Source of the DNA: Verrucomicrobiota bacterium
GTDB taxonomy: Bacteria > Verrucomicrobiota > Verrucomicrobiia > Limisphaerales > UBA11320
Reading direction: 5' to 3'
Length of the DNA stretch: 64,000 nucleotides
NCBI GenBank assembly: GCA_016199985.1
Contig: JACQFQ010000064.1
Span: 54,166-118,165, forward strand
Position numbers and translations under genes: made by a program. Below are positions 24,953 through 33,023 of this stretch, one piece after another. Position 1 is the stretch's first letter, and each line of letters begins with the position of its first letter. Below the pieces are notes generated by a model that was not told the DNA's origin, did not search any database, and saw nothing but the letters and a program-made list of their open reading frames with translations.

Positions 24953-26166
24953 GCTTTTCTCCTCCCCAGAAACGCGACCAGGTGGATCAGGAACTGGATC
25001 ACCAAGCCCAGCGCGACCACGCCGCAGGCGATGTAGGGCGCGAGCCAGCTCGGATTGCGGACCACCTGCAGGATGGTCGCTCGATCGTCGCGCTTGTCGA
25101 AGCTGGCTTGATAGAAAGTCAGCCCGGCGTAGCGCAGCGGATTGTTCATGTAGATGCGGATCTCGCGATCCTCGCGGGTCGAGGGGTTCTGAAGCCGGAC
25201 GTCGCTCGAGAAGTTGCGCGGCGTGTCGGTGCCGCGGTACTTGTCATGGCTGAACTTCAGGAGCGTCAGGCTGAAAGGGTAGTAGTGACGTTGCAGGCGG
25301 AGCGCGAGACGATAGCTGCGCCCTTTGTAAGAGAGGCTTTGGCCGCGCTCGAGATGGCCTGAGACCAGCCAGCGCCCGAGGGAGCCCTCCGGCCCCGACA
25401 GCTCGATGTACGCCGAAGGAACATCGCGGAAATCCATGTCCGTCACCTTCGGCAACGGCAGCGCCTCCACTTGCAGGCCGAATCCCTGGTTTGCGAAACC
25501 CGCGCTCGACGAGGCGAGATCCGCGCGGTTGGTGAGGTGAGAGTGTTCGTAATACTTCGCGACCCGGATGCTGAAAGGAAGCGAATCCGCGAGCGTGGCG
25601 CCCTCGACGAGGAGGTTGTCTGGGATCGCGACAACGCGGTCCTTCGCGGCGTCGGTGACATCGATGACCGCGAGTTCGCTTCGCCGATCCGACTCGGAGT
25701 AGCTCTTGGTCTCGCCCTCGGTCAGGTGGATGCCGCTTTCGCGCGCGAGCTGGTCGGTGAAAAGCTGCCCGAGCAAAAGGATGATCAGTCCGACATGAGT
25801 GAGAAAGATCCCCGCCTTCTTGCGCGTGAAGACGAATCGCTGCCAATGCGCCGCGAGAAGATTCAGCAGCAGCGCGCCCCCCAGGAAGTAGCCGCCCGGG
25901 AATACGGGGATCCAACGGGCCGACAACACCTCATCGGCCTGCATGGGCGTCACGTAGATGTTGAGGAGCTGCGCGGCCTTCTTGAGCGCGGCGAGCATGG
26001 ACGCGGCGTCGACGAACGAGCTGTGAAAGAACCGAGCCTGGGCGATGTAGAGCCCCAGCGGCTCCTGGGCCATGGTCCCGAGAAACACCAGGATCAGGCT
26101 GAGGGCCAGCAGGACCATGGTCAGCTGCAACGAGCAGAGGATTCGAATCAGGCGTTTAAGGAGCAT
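24949..26166 (-). CDS. resB: ResB/Ccs1-family cytochrome c biogenesis protein
   Basis: This 405-residue membrane protein is the partner of CcsA in system II cytochrome c maturation. It has the ResB layout: two N-terminal helices (LTMVLLALSLILVFLGTMAQ at about 15-34; GGYFLGGALLLNLLAAHW), a third helix after RKKAGIFLTHVGLIILLLGQ, a large periplasmic beta-rich domain, and a C-terminal helix (YIACGVVALGLVIQFLIHL). The ATG overlaps the end of the upstream putative lipoprotein gene by 11 bases and its stop overlaps the ccsA start, so the genes are tightly co-translated. Confidence 0.93.
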   Translation of the reverse strand: MLLKRLIRILCSLQLTMVLLALSLILVFLGTMAQEPLGLYIAQARFFHSSFVDAASMLAALKKAAQLLNIYVTPMQADEVLSARWIPVFPGGYFLGGALLLNLLAAHWQRFVFTRKKAGIFLTHVGLIILLLGQLFTDQLARESGIHLTEGETKSYSESDRRSELAVIDVTDAAKDRVVAIPDNLLVEGATLADSLPFSIRVAKYYEHSHLTNRADLASSSAGFANQGFGLQVEALPLPKVTDMDFRDVPSAYIELSGPEGSLGRWLVSGHLERGQSLSYKGRSYRLALRLQRHYYPFSLTLLKFSHDKYRGTDTPRNFSSDVRLQNPSTREDREIRIYMNNPLRYAGLTFYQASFDKRDDRATILQVVRNPSWLAPYIACGVVALGLVIQFLIHLVAFLGRRKA

Positions 26167-27313
26167 GCGGATATTGAGCGCTCTGGACGAACTGAAGGAA
26201 GGCCGCTTTTTCCCGCTCAGAGGCGGCGGGCGGACCCGTCATCTTGTAAAACCAGGTCTCGTCGCCACGGGGAACAATCACGCCCACGAGTCGCGCCGGC
26301 TGACCCGTTTTGGAATCCGTGCCCGCGAGATCCACCAAAGTTCCCTTGCCGTCCGAAAGATCGACCGCGCTGACTTCGCGCTGCAGAGCGTCGGCGTCAA
26401 TCTCCGGCAGCCCCACCTGGCGTCGCCACCGATTCACGTTCGCGAGCAAGCCCCCGACATCGCCGGGGAATGAGCTGACGCTGATATCCGCCTGTCCGCC
26501 GGAAGCGCCGAGGGACGAGAACTTCGCGAGCACCATGGGCCCGGGAGCGCCGGGCTTCCATGCGGCGGGAGGCTGCCAGGTCGGGAGCGGCTTGGACGAC
26601 GCGACGCCTCCGCGACCCGAAGGGCCGCCGTCGCGGCGCGCGAAAGGAGCATCCGCGACGGTCGTCTCCCGCTGCGGCGGAGGGCCGAAGGACAGCCCCT
26701 TCAGAAAGTCCCTGAACACGGAGCCCTGGGCCTTGACGAGCTTGTCATCGCCCGAGAATTTGAAGAACCAGCTAAGCTCGTCCTTGACGAGCATGCCGAC
26801 CAGCACGGACGCGCCCGAAGTCCCTCCCCCGGCGGGCGGGTTTTCCATTGTAAAAAGCTTTCCGCTCTCGCCTGCTATCGGAACGGTTTCGACAAACCGG
26901 GAAAGCTCCGCCGCTTCCACTGGCGGCAGCTTGACCTGCTCGCGCCACAGATTCACGAATTGCAGATCGTTTCCGTTCATCCCCGGGATCGCGACCGCCG
27001 AGACCTCGCCGCGCCCTCCCCCCGGCGACTCCACCGTGAAGCTCGCCACCCTCATCCGGTTGACGCTCTCGATCATGCGCCATCCCTCGGGCAACGCGGC
27101 CCACTTGAGGGAGGGAAGCGGAGCCTGGGCCTCTTCGCCCATCGGTGAGGCCGTGTCTCTTTTCCGGGGCGGGGCTTCGCTTTCCTTGGGGGCGTCGTAG
27201 ACCGCAACCTCATCCCGGCGGCAACCTGTGGTCGCCGCCAACAGCAAGCACAACGCCCATCCTCCGGAGCGGAGGACGATAAAACGAGATCGGCGACGAG
27301 TCAGCGACTGCAT
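26156..27313 (-). CDS. Putative lipoprotein with two tandem copies of an uncharacterised domain
   Basis: This 385-residue exported protein has a hydrophobic signal (GWALCLLLAATTGC); the Cys could be a lipid-modification site, although the residue at -3 is atypical. The mature part holds two related blocks of about 130 residues: WRMIESVNRMRVASFTV...PGMNGNDLQFVNLWREQVKLP... and WKPGAPGPMVLAKFSS...FPGDVGGLLANVNRWRRQVGLP..., each ending in a strand with 'WFFK-F-x-G-D' or 'WFYK-M-x-G' followed by 'FL-x-F'. The start at 27313 was chosen over one 12 codons upstream. It leads the resB-ccsA operon, so a role in cytochrome c maturation or respiratory-complex assembly is inferred. Confidence 0.82.
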   Translation of the reverse strand: MQSLTRRRSRFIVLRSGGWALCLLLAATTGCRRDEVAVYDAPKESEAPPRKRDTASPMGEEAQAPLPSLKWAALPEGWRMIESVNRMRVASFTVESPGGGRGEVSAVAIPGMNGNDLQFVNLWREQVKLPPVEAAELSRFVETVPIAGESGKLFTMENPPAGGGTSGASVLVGMLVKDELSWFFKFSGDDKLVKAQGSVFRDFLKGLSFGPPPQRETTVADAPFARRDGGPSGRGGVASSKPLPTWQPPAAWKPGAPGPMVLAKFSSLGASGGQADISVSSFPGDVGGLLANVNRWRRQVGLPEIDADALQREVSAVDLSDGKGTLVDLAGTDSKTGQPARLVGVIVPRGDETWFYKMTGPPAASEREKAAFLQFVQSAQYPHAP

Positions 27314-27415
27314 GGCGCAATGATTAGGAGCGGAATGGCGCACCGTCAAAGACTGACTCTAGAAAACGAAGGGATGTTCAGCAAAAATGGGGAACGTCGA
27401 CCGAGGGACCCGCGC

Positions 27416-29329
27416 CTACTTTCCCGACGCGATGCGCCGCGCGATGAACTCGCGGATTTTCGGCAGGCGACAATCGCGAAGCAGGGCCAGCCCGGGCTCG
27501 GATCCGAGCGCTGCGACGGGCTCGGCGGCGTACCAATACATCAAGGGCAGATTGTGGTCGTCCGCGTCCTCCGCGTGCTTCAGCAAACGGGCGATGACCG
27601 GCCCGCGACGCGACGCCTCGACGCGCTGCAATCCCGCCGCCAGGTAGAGTCGCACCACCGGGGAAGGATCCGACTCCGCCAAGCCCGCCATCGCGGCAAG
27701 CAGCGCCTCCGAGGCCTGCTTGTCCTCGAGCATCAGCTGAATCGCCCACGCGCGAACATGCTCATGGGGGCTCTTCAAGAGCCTCAGCCCCGCTTCGGAC
27801 GTAAACCCTCCCACGACATGCAGCGTCCACATGAGGCGGAGCTGTCGGCTGACGTCCGTCGGTCGCAGCATGCCCGCCGGGGTCTCGGGAGCCGCCGCGC
27901 TTCCCTCGGGATTCAGGAAGCGCAAGATCAACGCTTGTGTTTCCGGCTTCGGCCCGCGTTCTTGAAGAATCCGTCGCGCGTGGCGCACCTTCCATTCGTT
28001 CGGATGCAGCTGAAGGCCCACGAGCTCCGCGTCAGACAGCTTCGCCAGATCCACCGGGCTCACGGCCTGGTCGTGGTGAATGATCTTGAAGATGCGCCCG
28101 TTGGACCTGTCATGGCCGTCCTCGCGCCCGTGGTGGCATTGGTTCTCGTCATACCAATCGATCGCGTACACCGAGCCATCGGGATCCTCCAGCATGTTGA
28201 GAATCTGGGACCATCGATCGTTGAAGTTCACGAAATCGGGGCCGTGATGCGCCACATAGCCCGAGCCGCGCCGCTCCAGGACATCCATGTTCAGGCGCTG
28301 GCCGTGGATATTATTCATGAACGCCTTTCCCTGATAGGCGGCGGGCCAGCTGTCTCCCTGGTAGATGAGAAGCCCCGCGTGCGCATGCCCGCCGCCCGCC
28401 GAATCGGAGCGGCCGTTCGCCGCGTGAGGTCCCTGCGATCCCGCGTAGTGCAGGTGGTCCGCGATGGTTCCAATGTCGGCGTAGGTGTGAGGGTTGAAAT
28501 GCGATCCTCCCTGGCGGAGATACCGGGCGCCCTGAATCATGTGGAAGAAGTGCGGAATCACGCAGGCTTCGATATGGCATTGCCCCATCGCGTCGAAGTC
28601 GACGCCCCAGGGATTGCTCGTTCCCTCGGCGAAGCGCTCGAATCGTTTCTTCTGGGGATGATAGCGAAAAACGCCGGCGTTCAGCGGGACGCGCTCCGAA
28701 TCCGGCGCGCCGGGACGCCCGACCTTCGAGTAGGTGAACACGCCGTGACATCCGTAGAGCCATCCGTCGGGGCCCCAGAGAAACGTGTTGAGCGTCTCAT
28801 GGGTGTCGCCGTAACCCCATCCGTCCAGGACGACCTCGGGCGGCCCATCGGGCTTGTCGTCGCCGTCGCGGTCAGGAATAAACAAAAGCTGGGGGGCGGC
28901 TCCCACCCATACGCCGCCAAATCCCACGGCAAGACCGCTGACAAGGTTCAAATGCTCGGCGAAGACCGTGCGCTTGTCGAAGCGATGGTCGCCGTTCGTG
29001 TCCTCGAAGATCAGGATCCGGTCCTTCCCCTGCCCTTCCGGAGCGCGGCGGGGATAGGTGTAGCCCTCGGCGACCCAAAGCCTGCCGCGGTCATCGAGCG
29101 CGAACGCGATCGGCTGCTTCACGTCGGGTTCCCCCGCGAACAGCTTCACGCTGAATCCTTCAGGGGCGGTGGCTTCGCGTGCGGCGGCTTCGGGCGACAG
29201 GCCCGCGAACTTGACGAAGTCCGCCGGCAGCTCGGCGGCTCGCGCCGTCGGATCCGGGCTCCCGAGCGAGGTGAAACCCACAGCGACGGCGCACAACACG
29301 GCTCGAGCAGACGACCAGGAGGTGTTCAT
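27416..29329 (-). CDS. PVC-type secreted beta-propeller/HEAT protein (membrane-bound dehydrogenase domain), no cytochrome c module
   Basis: This 637-residue protein has an N-terminal signal peptide. About 45-430 forms a six-bladed propeller of the type called 'membrane-bound dehydrogenase domain' in planctomycete and verrucomicrobial genomes: FALDDRGRLWVAEGYTYPRR, ILIFEDTNGDHRFDKRTVF, GVWVGAAPQLLFIPDRDGDD, LYGCHGVFTYSKVG, GGHAHAGLLIYQGD. HEAT-like helices follow (about 440-637). Relatives usually end in a C-x-x-C-H cytochrome c domain, but this one stops at FIARRIASGK with no C-x-x-C-H. ATG 29329 is preferred to a TTG at 29365. It is predicted to be periplasmic; the substrate is unknown, with sugar or alcohol oxidation assumed for the family. 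Confidence 0.88.
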   Translation of the reverse strand: MNTSWSSARAVLCAVAVGFTSLGSPDPTARAAELPADFVKFAGLSPEAAAREATAPEGFSVKLFAGEPDVKQPIAFALDDRGRLWVAEGYTYPRRAPEGQGKDRILIFEDTNGDHRFDKRTVFAEHLNLVSGLAVGFGGVWVGAAPQLLFIPDRDGDDKPDGPPEVVLDGWGYGDTHETLNTFLWGPDGWLYGCHGVFTYSKVGRPGAPDSERVPLNAGVFRYHPQKKRFERFAEGTSNPWGVDFDAMGQCHIEACVIPHFFHMIQGARYLRQGGSHFNPHTYADIGTIADHLHYAGSQGPHAANGRSDSAGGGHAHAGLLIYQGDSWPAAYQGKAFMNNIHGQRLNMDVLERRGSGYVAHHGPDFVNFNDRWSQILNMLEDPDGSVYAIDWYDENQCHHGREDGHDRSNGRIFKIIHHDQAVSPVDLAKLSDAELVGLQLHPNEWKVRHARRILQERGPKPETQALILRFLNPEGSAAAPETPAGMLRPTDVSRQLRLMWTLHVVGGFTSEAGLRLLKSPHEHVRAWAIQLMLEDKQASEALLAAMAGLAESDPSPVVRLYLAAGLQRVEASRRGPVIARLLKHAEDADDHNLPLMYWYAAEPVAALGSEPGLALLRDCRLPKIREFIARRIASGK

Positions 29330-29388
29330 GAATTCTTGCAACGGAGTCAGGGGAGGTTGAGACAACGCTGATCTTCACCCGAGCCGCC

Positions 29389-30714
29389 TCAGCGCGCGCG
29401 CTTGGGCCTGGCCTTCTCCCAGTTCTCGGCGCTCATCGTTTTCTTTTCCTGAAGGTGAACGAAGACGCCCTTCTTGTTGCCCACAACGATGTCGGGCAGG
29501 CCGTCGCTGTTGATATCGCCCGCGACGACCTGGGTTCCGATGCCGGAGTTGTCGTCGATCTGGAAAGGGACGAAGTCCACGCCGTCGCTGCCGCCGCGGA
29601 CAAGCTTGAACCAGTAGAGAACCGCCGGCGCGTTCGGCTCGGCGTCTCCCGTCGGGCCGTGCGCCCAGAAGCGCTTGCCCGTCACGATGTCCTTGAGGCC
29701 GTCGCCGTCCATATCGATCAGGTCGACCGCGTGCAGCTGGGAGAAGTGGACGCCGTAGTTGTTCTCGTTCGCCTCCTTGTTCATGATGACGTGCTGGCGG
29801 AAGCGCGGTCCGCCGGTGTCGTCCCTCTCCTCCAGCTGCTCATACCAGGCCAGTCCGTAGCCGTGCGCGGCCAGAGCGGTGATGACGTCGTTACGGCCGT
29901 CGCCGTTCACGTCGTACACATGCATCTGGGAGCTTCCGCTGCCGGGCGCGAACGCCACGGGGTGGCGCTTCCACTCCGGGTCGCCGGCGAGGGAGGCGGG
30001 CTGCTCCCACCATCCGTCCATGTCGAGAATGTCCATGCGACCGTCGCCGTTGACATCGCCCACGCCGAGCCCGTGGGTGAACCGCTGCCAGGATCCTTTC
30101 GGAGAGATCTTGTGCCATGTCCATCGCGCGGAGGGATCCTGCGCGTTGATGGTGGCGTAGCCAAAGTAGCCTCCGGAGTTGCAGACGAGGTCGGGCTTTC
30201 CGTCGCCATTGATGTCGACAAACATCGGCGATTCGTTGTCCGTAACGTCAATGATGGTGTGCCGCGCCCAATGCCCTTGGCCTCCTTTCGGATTCTCGAA
30301 CCACCATGAGTCCTCGCCCGGAAACCCAAGGATCAAAATGTCCGTCCAACCATCGGCGTTCACGTCGTACGTGAACGCGAAGAAGTTTTTGGAATAGGCG
30401 TTGTTCTTGCCCAGACCGCCTTCGAATCCGGGAATCTGCGCCTCGGTCATGGGCCCGACCTTCAACCGGAATGTCTGGGTGGCGGGCGAGTATTCGTGGC
30501 GTTTCTTGAAGTCGGGGCCTTCCCACCAATAGGGGCCGGACACCACGTCCATCACGCCATCCTTGTTGAAGTCGCCAAAGTTGGCGCCTTCCGCCCAGAA
30601 CTGATCCGAGACCTGGATCTTCTTGAACGCCCGGACGGTGAGCTCGCTGTCCGCCGCGACCGCCGCGACGCAGCCAGCCAAGCCCAGGACAGAAACCAGT
30701 GTGGGGTATGTCAT
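29389..30714 (-). CDS. Secreted FG-GAP/VCBS repeat protein
   Basis: This 441-residue protein has a short signal peptide (LVSVLGLAGCVAAVAAD). It carries seven calcium-loop repeats of the D-x-[ND]-x-D-G type: DFNKDGVMD, DVNADGWTD, DINGDGKPD, DVNGDGRMD, DVNGDGRND, DMDGDGLKD, DINSDGLPD. Together these fold into one integrin-alpha-like seven-bladed propeller. It is extracellular or periplasmic and has no catalytic motif. It precedes the PVC-type propeller gene by 59 bases on the same strand, so the two are probably expressed together. Confidence 0.9.
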   Translation of the reverse strand: MTYPTLVSVLGLAGCVAAVAADSELTVRAFKKIQVSDQFWAEGANFGDFNKDGVMDVVSGPYWWEGPDFKKRHEYSPATQTFRLKVGPMTEAQIPGFEGGLGKNNAYSKNFFAFTYDVNADGWTDILILGFPGEDSWWFENPKGGQGHWARHTIIDVTDNESPMFVDINGDGKPDLVCNSGGYFGYATINAQDPSARWTWHKISPKGSWQRFTHGLGVGDVNGDGRMDILDMDGWWEQPASLAGDPEWKRHPVAFAPGSGSSQMHVYDVNGDGRNDVITALAAHGYGLAWYEQLEERDDTGGPRFRQHVIMNKEANENNYGVHFSQLHAVDLIDMDGDGLKDIVTGKRFWAHGPTGDAEPNAPAVLYWFKLVRGGSDGVDFVPFQIDDNSGIGTQVVAGDINSDGLPDIVVGNKKGVFVHLQEKKTMSAENWEKARPKRAR

Positions 30715-30731
30715 GCCTCTCTCTGGCAAGA

Positions 30732-31847
30732 TCAGCTGCCAGGGTCAAGCGGCGAAAACGGCTGGAAGGGCAATGTGGCGACGGCGGCGGGAATGAGGGT
30801 GTCGCCCACCCGGATCGAGACCGCGTCCCCAATCTGGTTGTGCTCGCGGCGGAGATAGGAGAGGGCGACGTTGGTCTTTAATGCCGGGGATGCAATAACG
30901 CTCGTGACATAGCCAATCTCTTTGTCGCCCCAATAGATCTTATCGCCCTTCCGCGGCAAAACTTGAGCGCCCGGAGGCATTCGCAGCCCGCGAAGCGCCT
31001 TGCTCACCTGTCCATAGGTCCGGATTCTCGCGATCACTTCCTGGCCGATGTAGCAGCCCTTGGCGTAGTGGACAGCGCGAGAATCCAAGCCCGCTTCGGG
31101 CGGAAGGTTGGTTTCATCCATGTCGGCGCCGTAGCGGGGAATCGCGGCCTCAACGCGCGCCCACTCCATCGCCTGCCAGCCGGCGGGACGGCCTCCGACA
31201 GCGCGGGCGGCCGATGTCAGGGCGCCCCAGAGCGATTCCAGCCCGGACACCGGAGCGAACAGGTCGTAGCCCACAGTCCCGAATCTGGGCTGGCACATCA
31301 CATACACGTCCCCCCATGCGCTGCCGGGCGCGTGGAGAAACGCCCCAGGGGCGGAAGGCAGGGTCCCGGATAGACCGAGGGCCTCGACCACCGGGGTCGC
31401 TTGGGGGCCTTGCGCGCTGAGATGACCGAAGAGCGCCGCGACATCCACCACCTGCGCGTCCTCCGCGATGATGTATTTCTCGAGGCGCTCGGTGAGGGTC
31501 CGCGCCAGCCCCGGCTCAAAATCAAGAAGCAGCTCGTCCTCCAGGCAATAGATCCACAGGTCGCTCTGCAGCCTCCCCTTCGCGGTGAGGATCGCGCCGT
31601 AGCATCCCTGCCCAACGGCGAGCTCCTTCACCTGCTGCGTGACCTGCCCGTGCAGGAACGGCTTTCGATCCGCGCCAAGCAAACAAAGGCGGCTGCGAAA
31701 ACTCAGGTCGAGGGCGGCGGCGGTTTGAGTCAGGGCGGAATGCTCCTCGAGCGCGGATCCATAGTCGTTCACGACCTCCGCGGATCCGATCTCGACGAAC
31801 GCGGCGCCGGCGCGCGCGTGGGCTTCTCGCAACAGCAGCGGGATCAT
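30732..31847 (-). CDS. ygfZ: YgfZ/GcvT-family folate-binding protein (iron-sulfur repair)
   Basis: This 371-residue protein belongs to the aminomethyltransferase-like YgfZ family, which uses tetrahydrofolate to help maintain iron-sulfur enzymes. The diagnostic signature K-G-C-Y-I-G-Q-E-V-I-A-R is present at about 275-286 with its conserved Cys. The N-terminal domain has FLHGQVTQQVKELAVGQGCYGAILTAKGRLQSDLWIY, as in GcvT relatives. ATG 31847 was chosen; it overlaps the stop of the UgpC-like ATPase gene by 4 bases, an unusual coupling of unrelated functions. Confidence 0.9.
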   Translation of the reverse strand: MIPLLLREAHARAGAAFVEIGSAEVVNDYGSALEEHSALTQTAAALDLSFRSRLCLLGADRKPFLHGQVTQQVKELAVGQGCYGAILTAKGRLQSDLWIYCLEDELLLDFEPGLARTLTERLEKYIIAEDAQVVDVAALFGHLSAQGPQATPVVEALGLSGTLPSAPGAFLHAPGSAWGDVYVMCQPRFGTVGYDLFAPVSGLESLWGALTSAARAVGGRPAGWQAMEWARVEAAIPRYGADMDETNLPPEAGLDSRAVHYAKGCYIGQEVIARIRTYGQVSKALRGLRMPPGAQVLPRKGDKIYWGDKEIGYVTSVIASPALKTNVALSYLRREHNQIGDAVSIRVGDTLIPAAVATLPFQPFSPLDPGS

Positions 31848-32956
31848 GGGGACAAACGCCCTCCGGTTTCGGGATCGAAGAAACGCGCCTCCTGGGCCAG
31901 GACGAACGCGCGCACCTCGCTGCCGATGTCGTAACGCGCGACGCAGGGGATGCGCGCGACGCACCGTTCCCCGGCGCAGCTCAGGTGCAGGAATGTTTCG
32001 GCTCCCATCATTTCGACAAGCTCCACCCGGCCTTCGATAGGCGTCGCGCCGGGGATCGGCTCAACGCCGATGTGCTCAGGCCGGAGCCCAAGCACGAGCG
32101 CGCGTCCGGGCTCGAAGGACGCCGGCGCGGGAAAACGAAACCCGCTTCCTCCGCCCTCCGCCCTTTGGGCGAACCAGTGGCCGCCCGCCTCTCCGCGCGC
32201 CACCTGGCCGTTGAAAAAATTCATGGGAGGAGAGCCCATAAACGACGCGACGAATCGGTTGGCCGGGTTGCGATAGATGGCGACAGGGTCGTCGACCTGC
32301 TGGAGGCGTCCGTCCTTCATCACCGCGATCCGATCCCCCAGGGTCATCGCCTCCGCCTGGTCGTGAGTGACGTAAATCATCGTGGCGCCGAGTTGGTGAT
32401 GCAGTCGGGACAGCTCCCCGCGCATTTGCAGGCGCATCTGGGCGTCGAGATTCGACAAAGGCTCGTCGAAGAGGAAGACCTGGGGCTGTCGGACGATCGC
32501 GCGTCCGACGGCGACACGCTGCCGCTGTCCGCCGGAGAGCTCCTTGGGCAGCCGGCCCAGGAGCGCGCCGAGCCCGAGCAGAGTCGCGGCCGATTGAACG
32601 CGCGCCTCGATCTCGCCGCGGGGGATCCGACGGAGTCGCAAGCCGAAGGCCATGTTCTCGGCGACCGTCATGTGGGGATAGAGGGCGTAGTTCTGAAACA
32701 CCATCGCAATGTCCCGATCCTTGGGTTCCACCGTGTTCACGACGCGGTCTCCGATGCGGATGGTTCCGGAGGAGATGTCCTCCAGCCCCGCAACGAGGCG
32801 CAGCGTTGTGGACTTACCGCAGCCGGAGGGACCGACGAGCGCGAGGAACTCGCCGTCGCGGATTTCGAGATTCAGGTCGGAAACGGCGTAGACCCGCTCC
32901 GACTTCCGGGAAGCTTGATAGAACTTATTGAGGCTTTCGAGGACCACGCGCGCCAT
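31844..32956 (-). CDS. ugpC: ABC transporter ATP-binding protein, UgpC/MalK type
   Basis: This is a 370-residue sugar-import-type ATPase. It has Walker A GPSGCGKST (42-50), signature LSGGQRQ (140-146), Walker B VFLFDEP (160-166), the H-loop in VTHDQAEAMTLGDRIAVM, and a C-terminal TOBE/OB regulatory domain (about 240-370; LVLGLRPEHIGVE, ETFLHLSC). Such proteins power glycerol-3-phosphate, maltose or other sugar uptake and often serve several permeases. No permease or binding protein is nearby, so it is probably a shared ATPase. Its last bases overlap ygfZ. Confidence 0.93.
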   Translation of the reverse strand: MARVVLESLNKFYQASRKSERVYAVSDLNLEIRDGEFLALVGPSGCGKSTTLRLVAGLEDISSGTIRIGDRVVNTVEPKDRDIAMVFQNYALYPHMTVAENMAFGLRLRRIPRGEIEARVQSAATLLGLGALLGRLPKELSGGQRQRVAVGRAIVRQPQVFLFDEPLSNLDAQMRLQMRGELSRLHHQLGATMIYVTHDQAEAMTLGDRIAVMKDGRLQQVDDPVAIYRNPANRFVASFMGSPPMNFFNGQVARGEAGGHWFAQRAEGGGSGFRFPAPASFEPGRALVLGLRPEHIGVEPIPGATPIEGRVELVEMMGAETFLHLSCAGERCVARIPCVARYDIGSEVRAFVLAQEARFFDPETGGRLSP

Positions 32957-33023
32957 TCGCCGTCAGTGTGCGAACGGACAGGTCGAGTGTCCATGATTAT
33001 TGAACCGCGTGGGCCGCCCCGAC

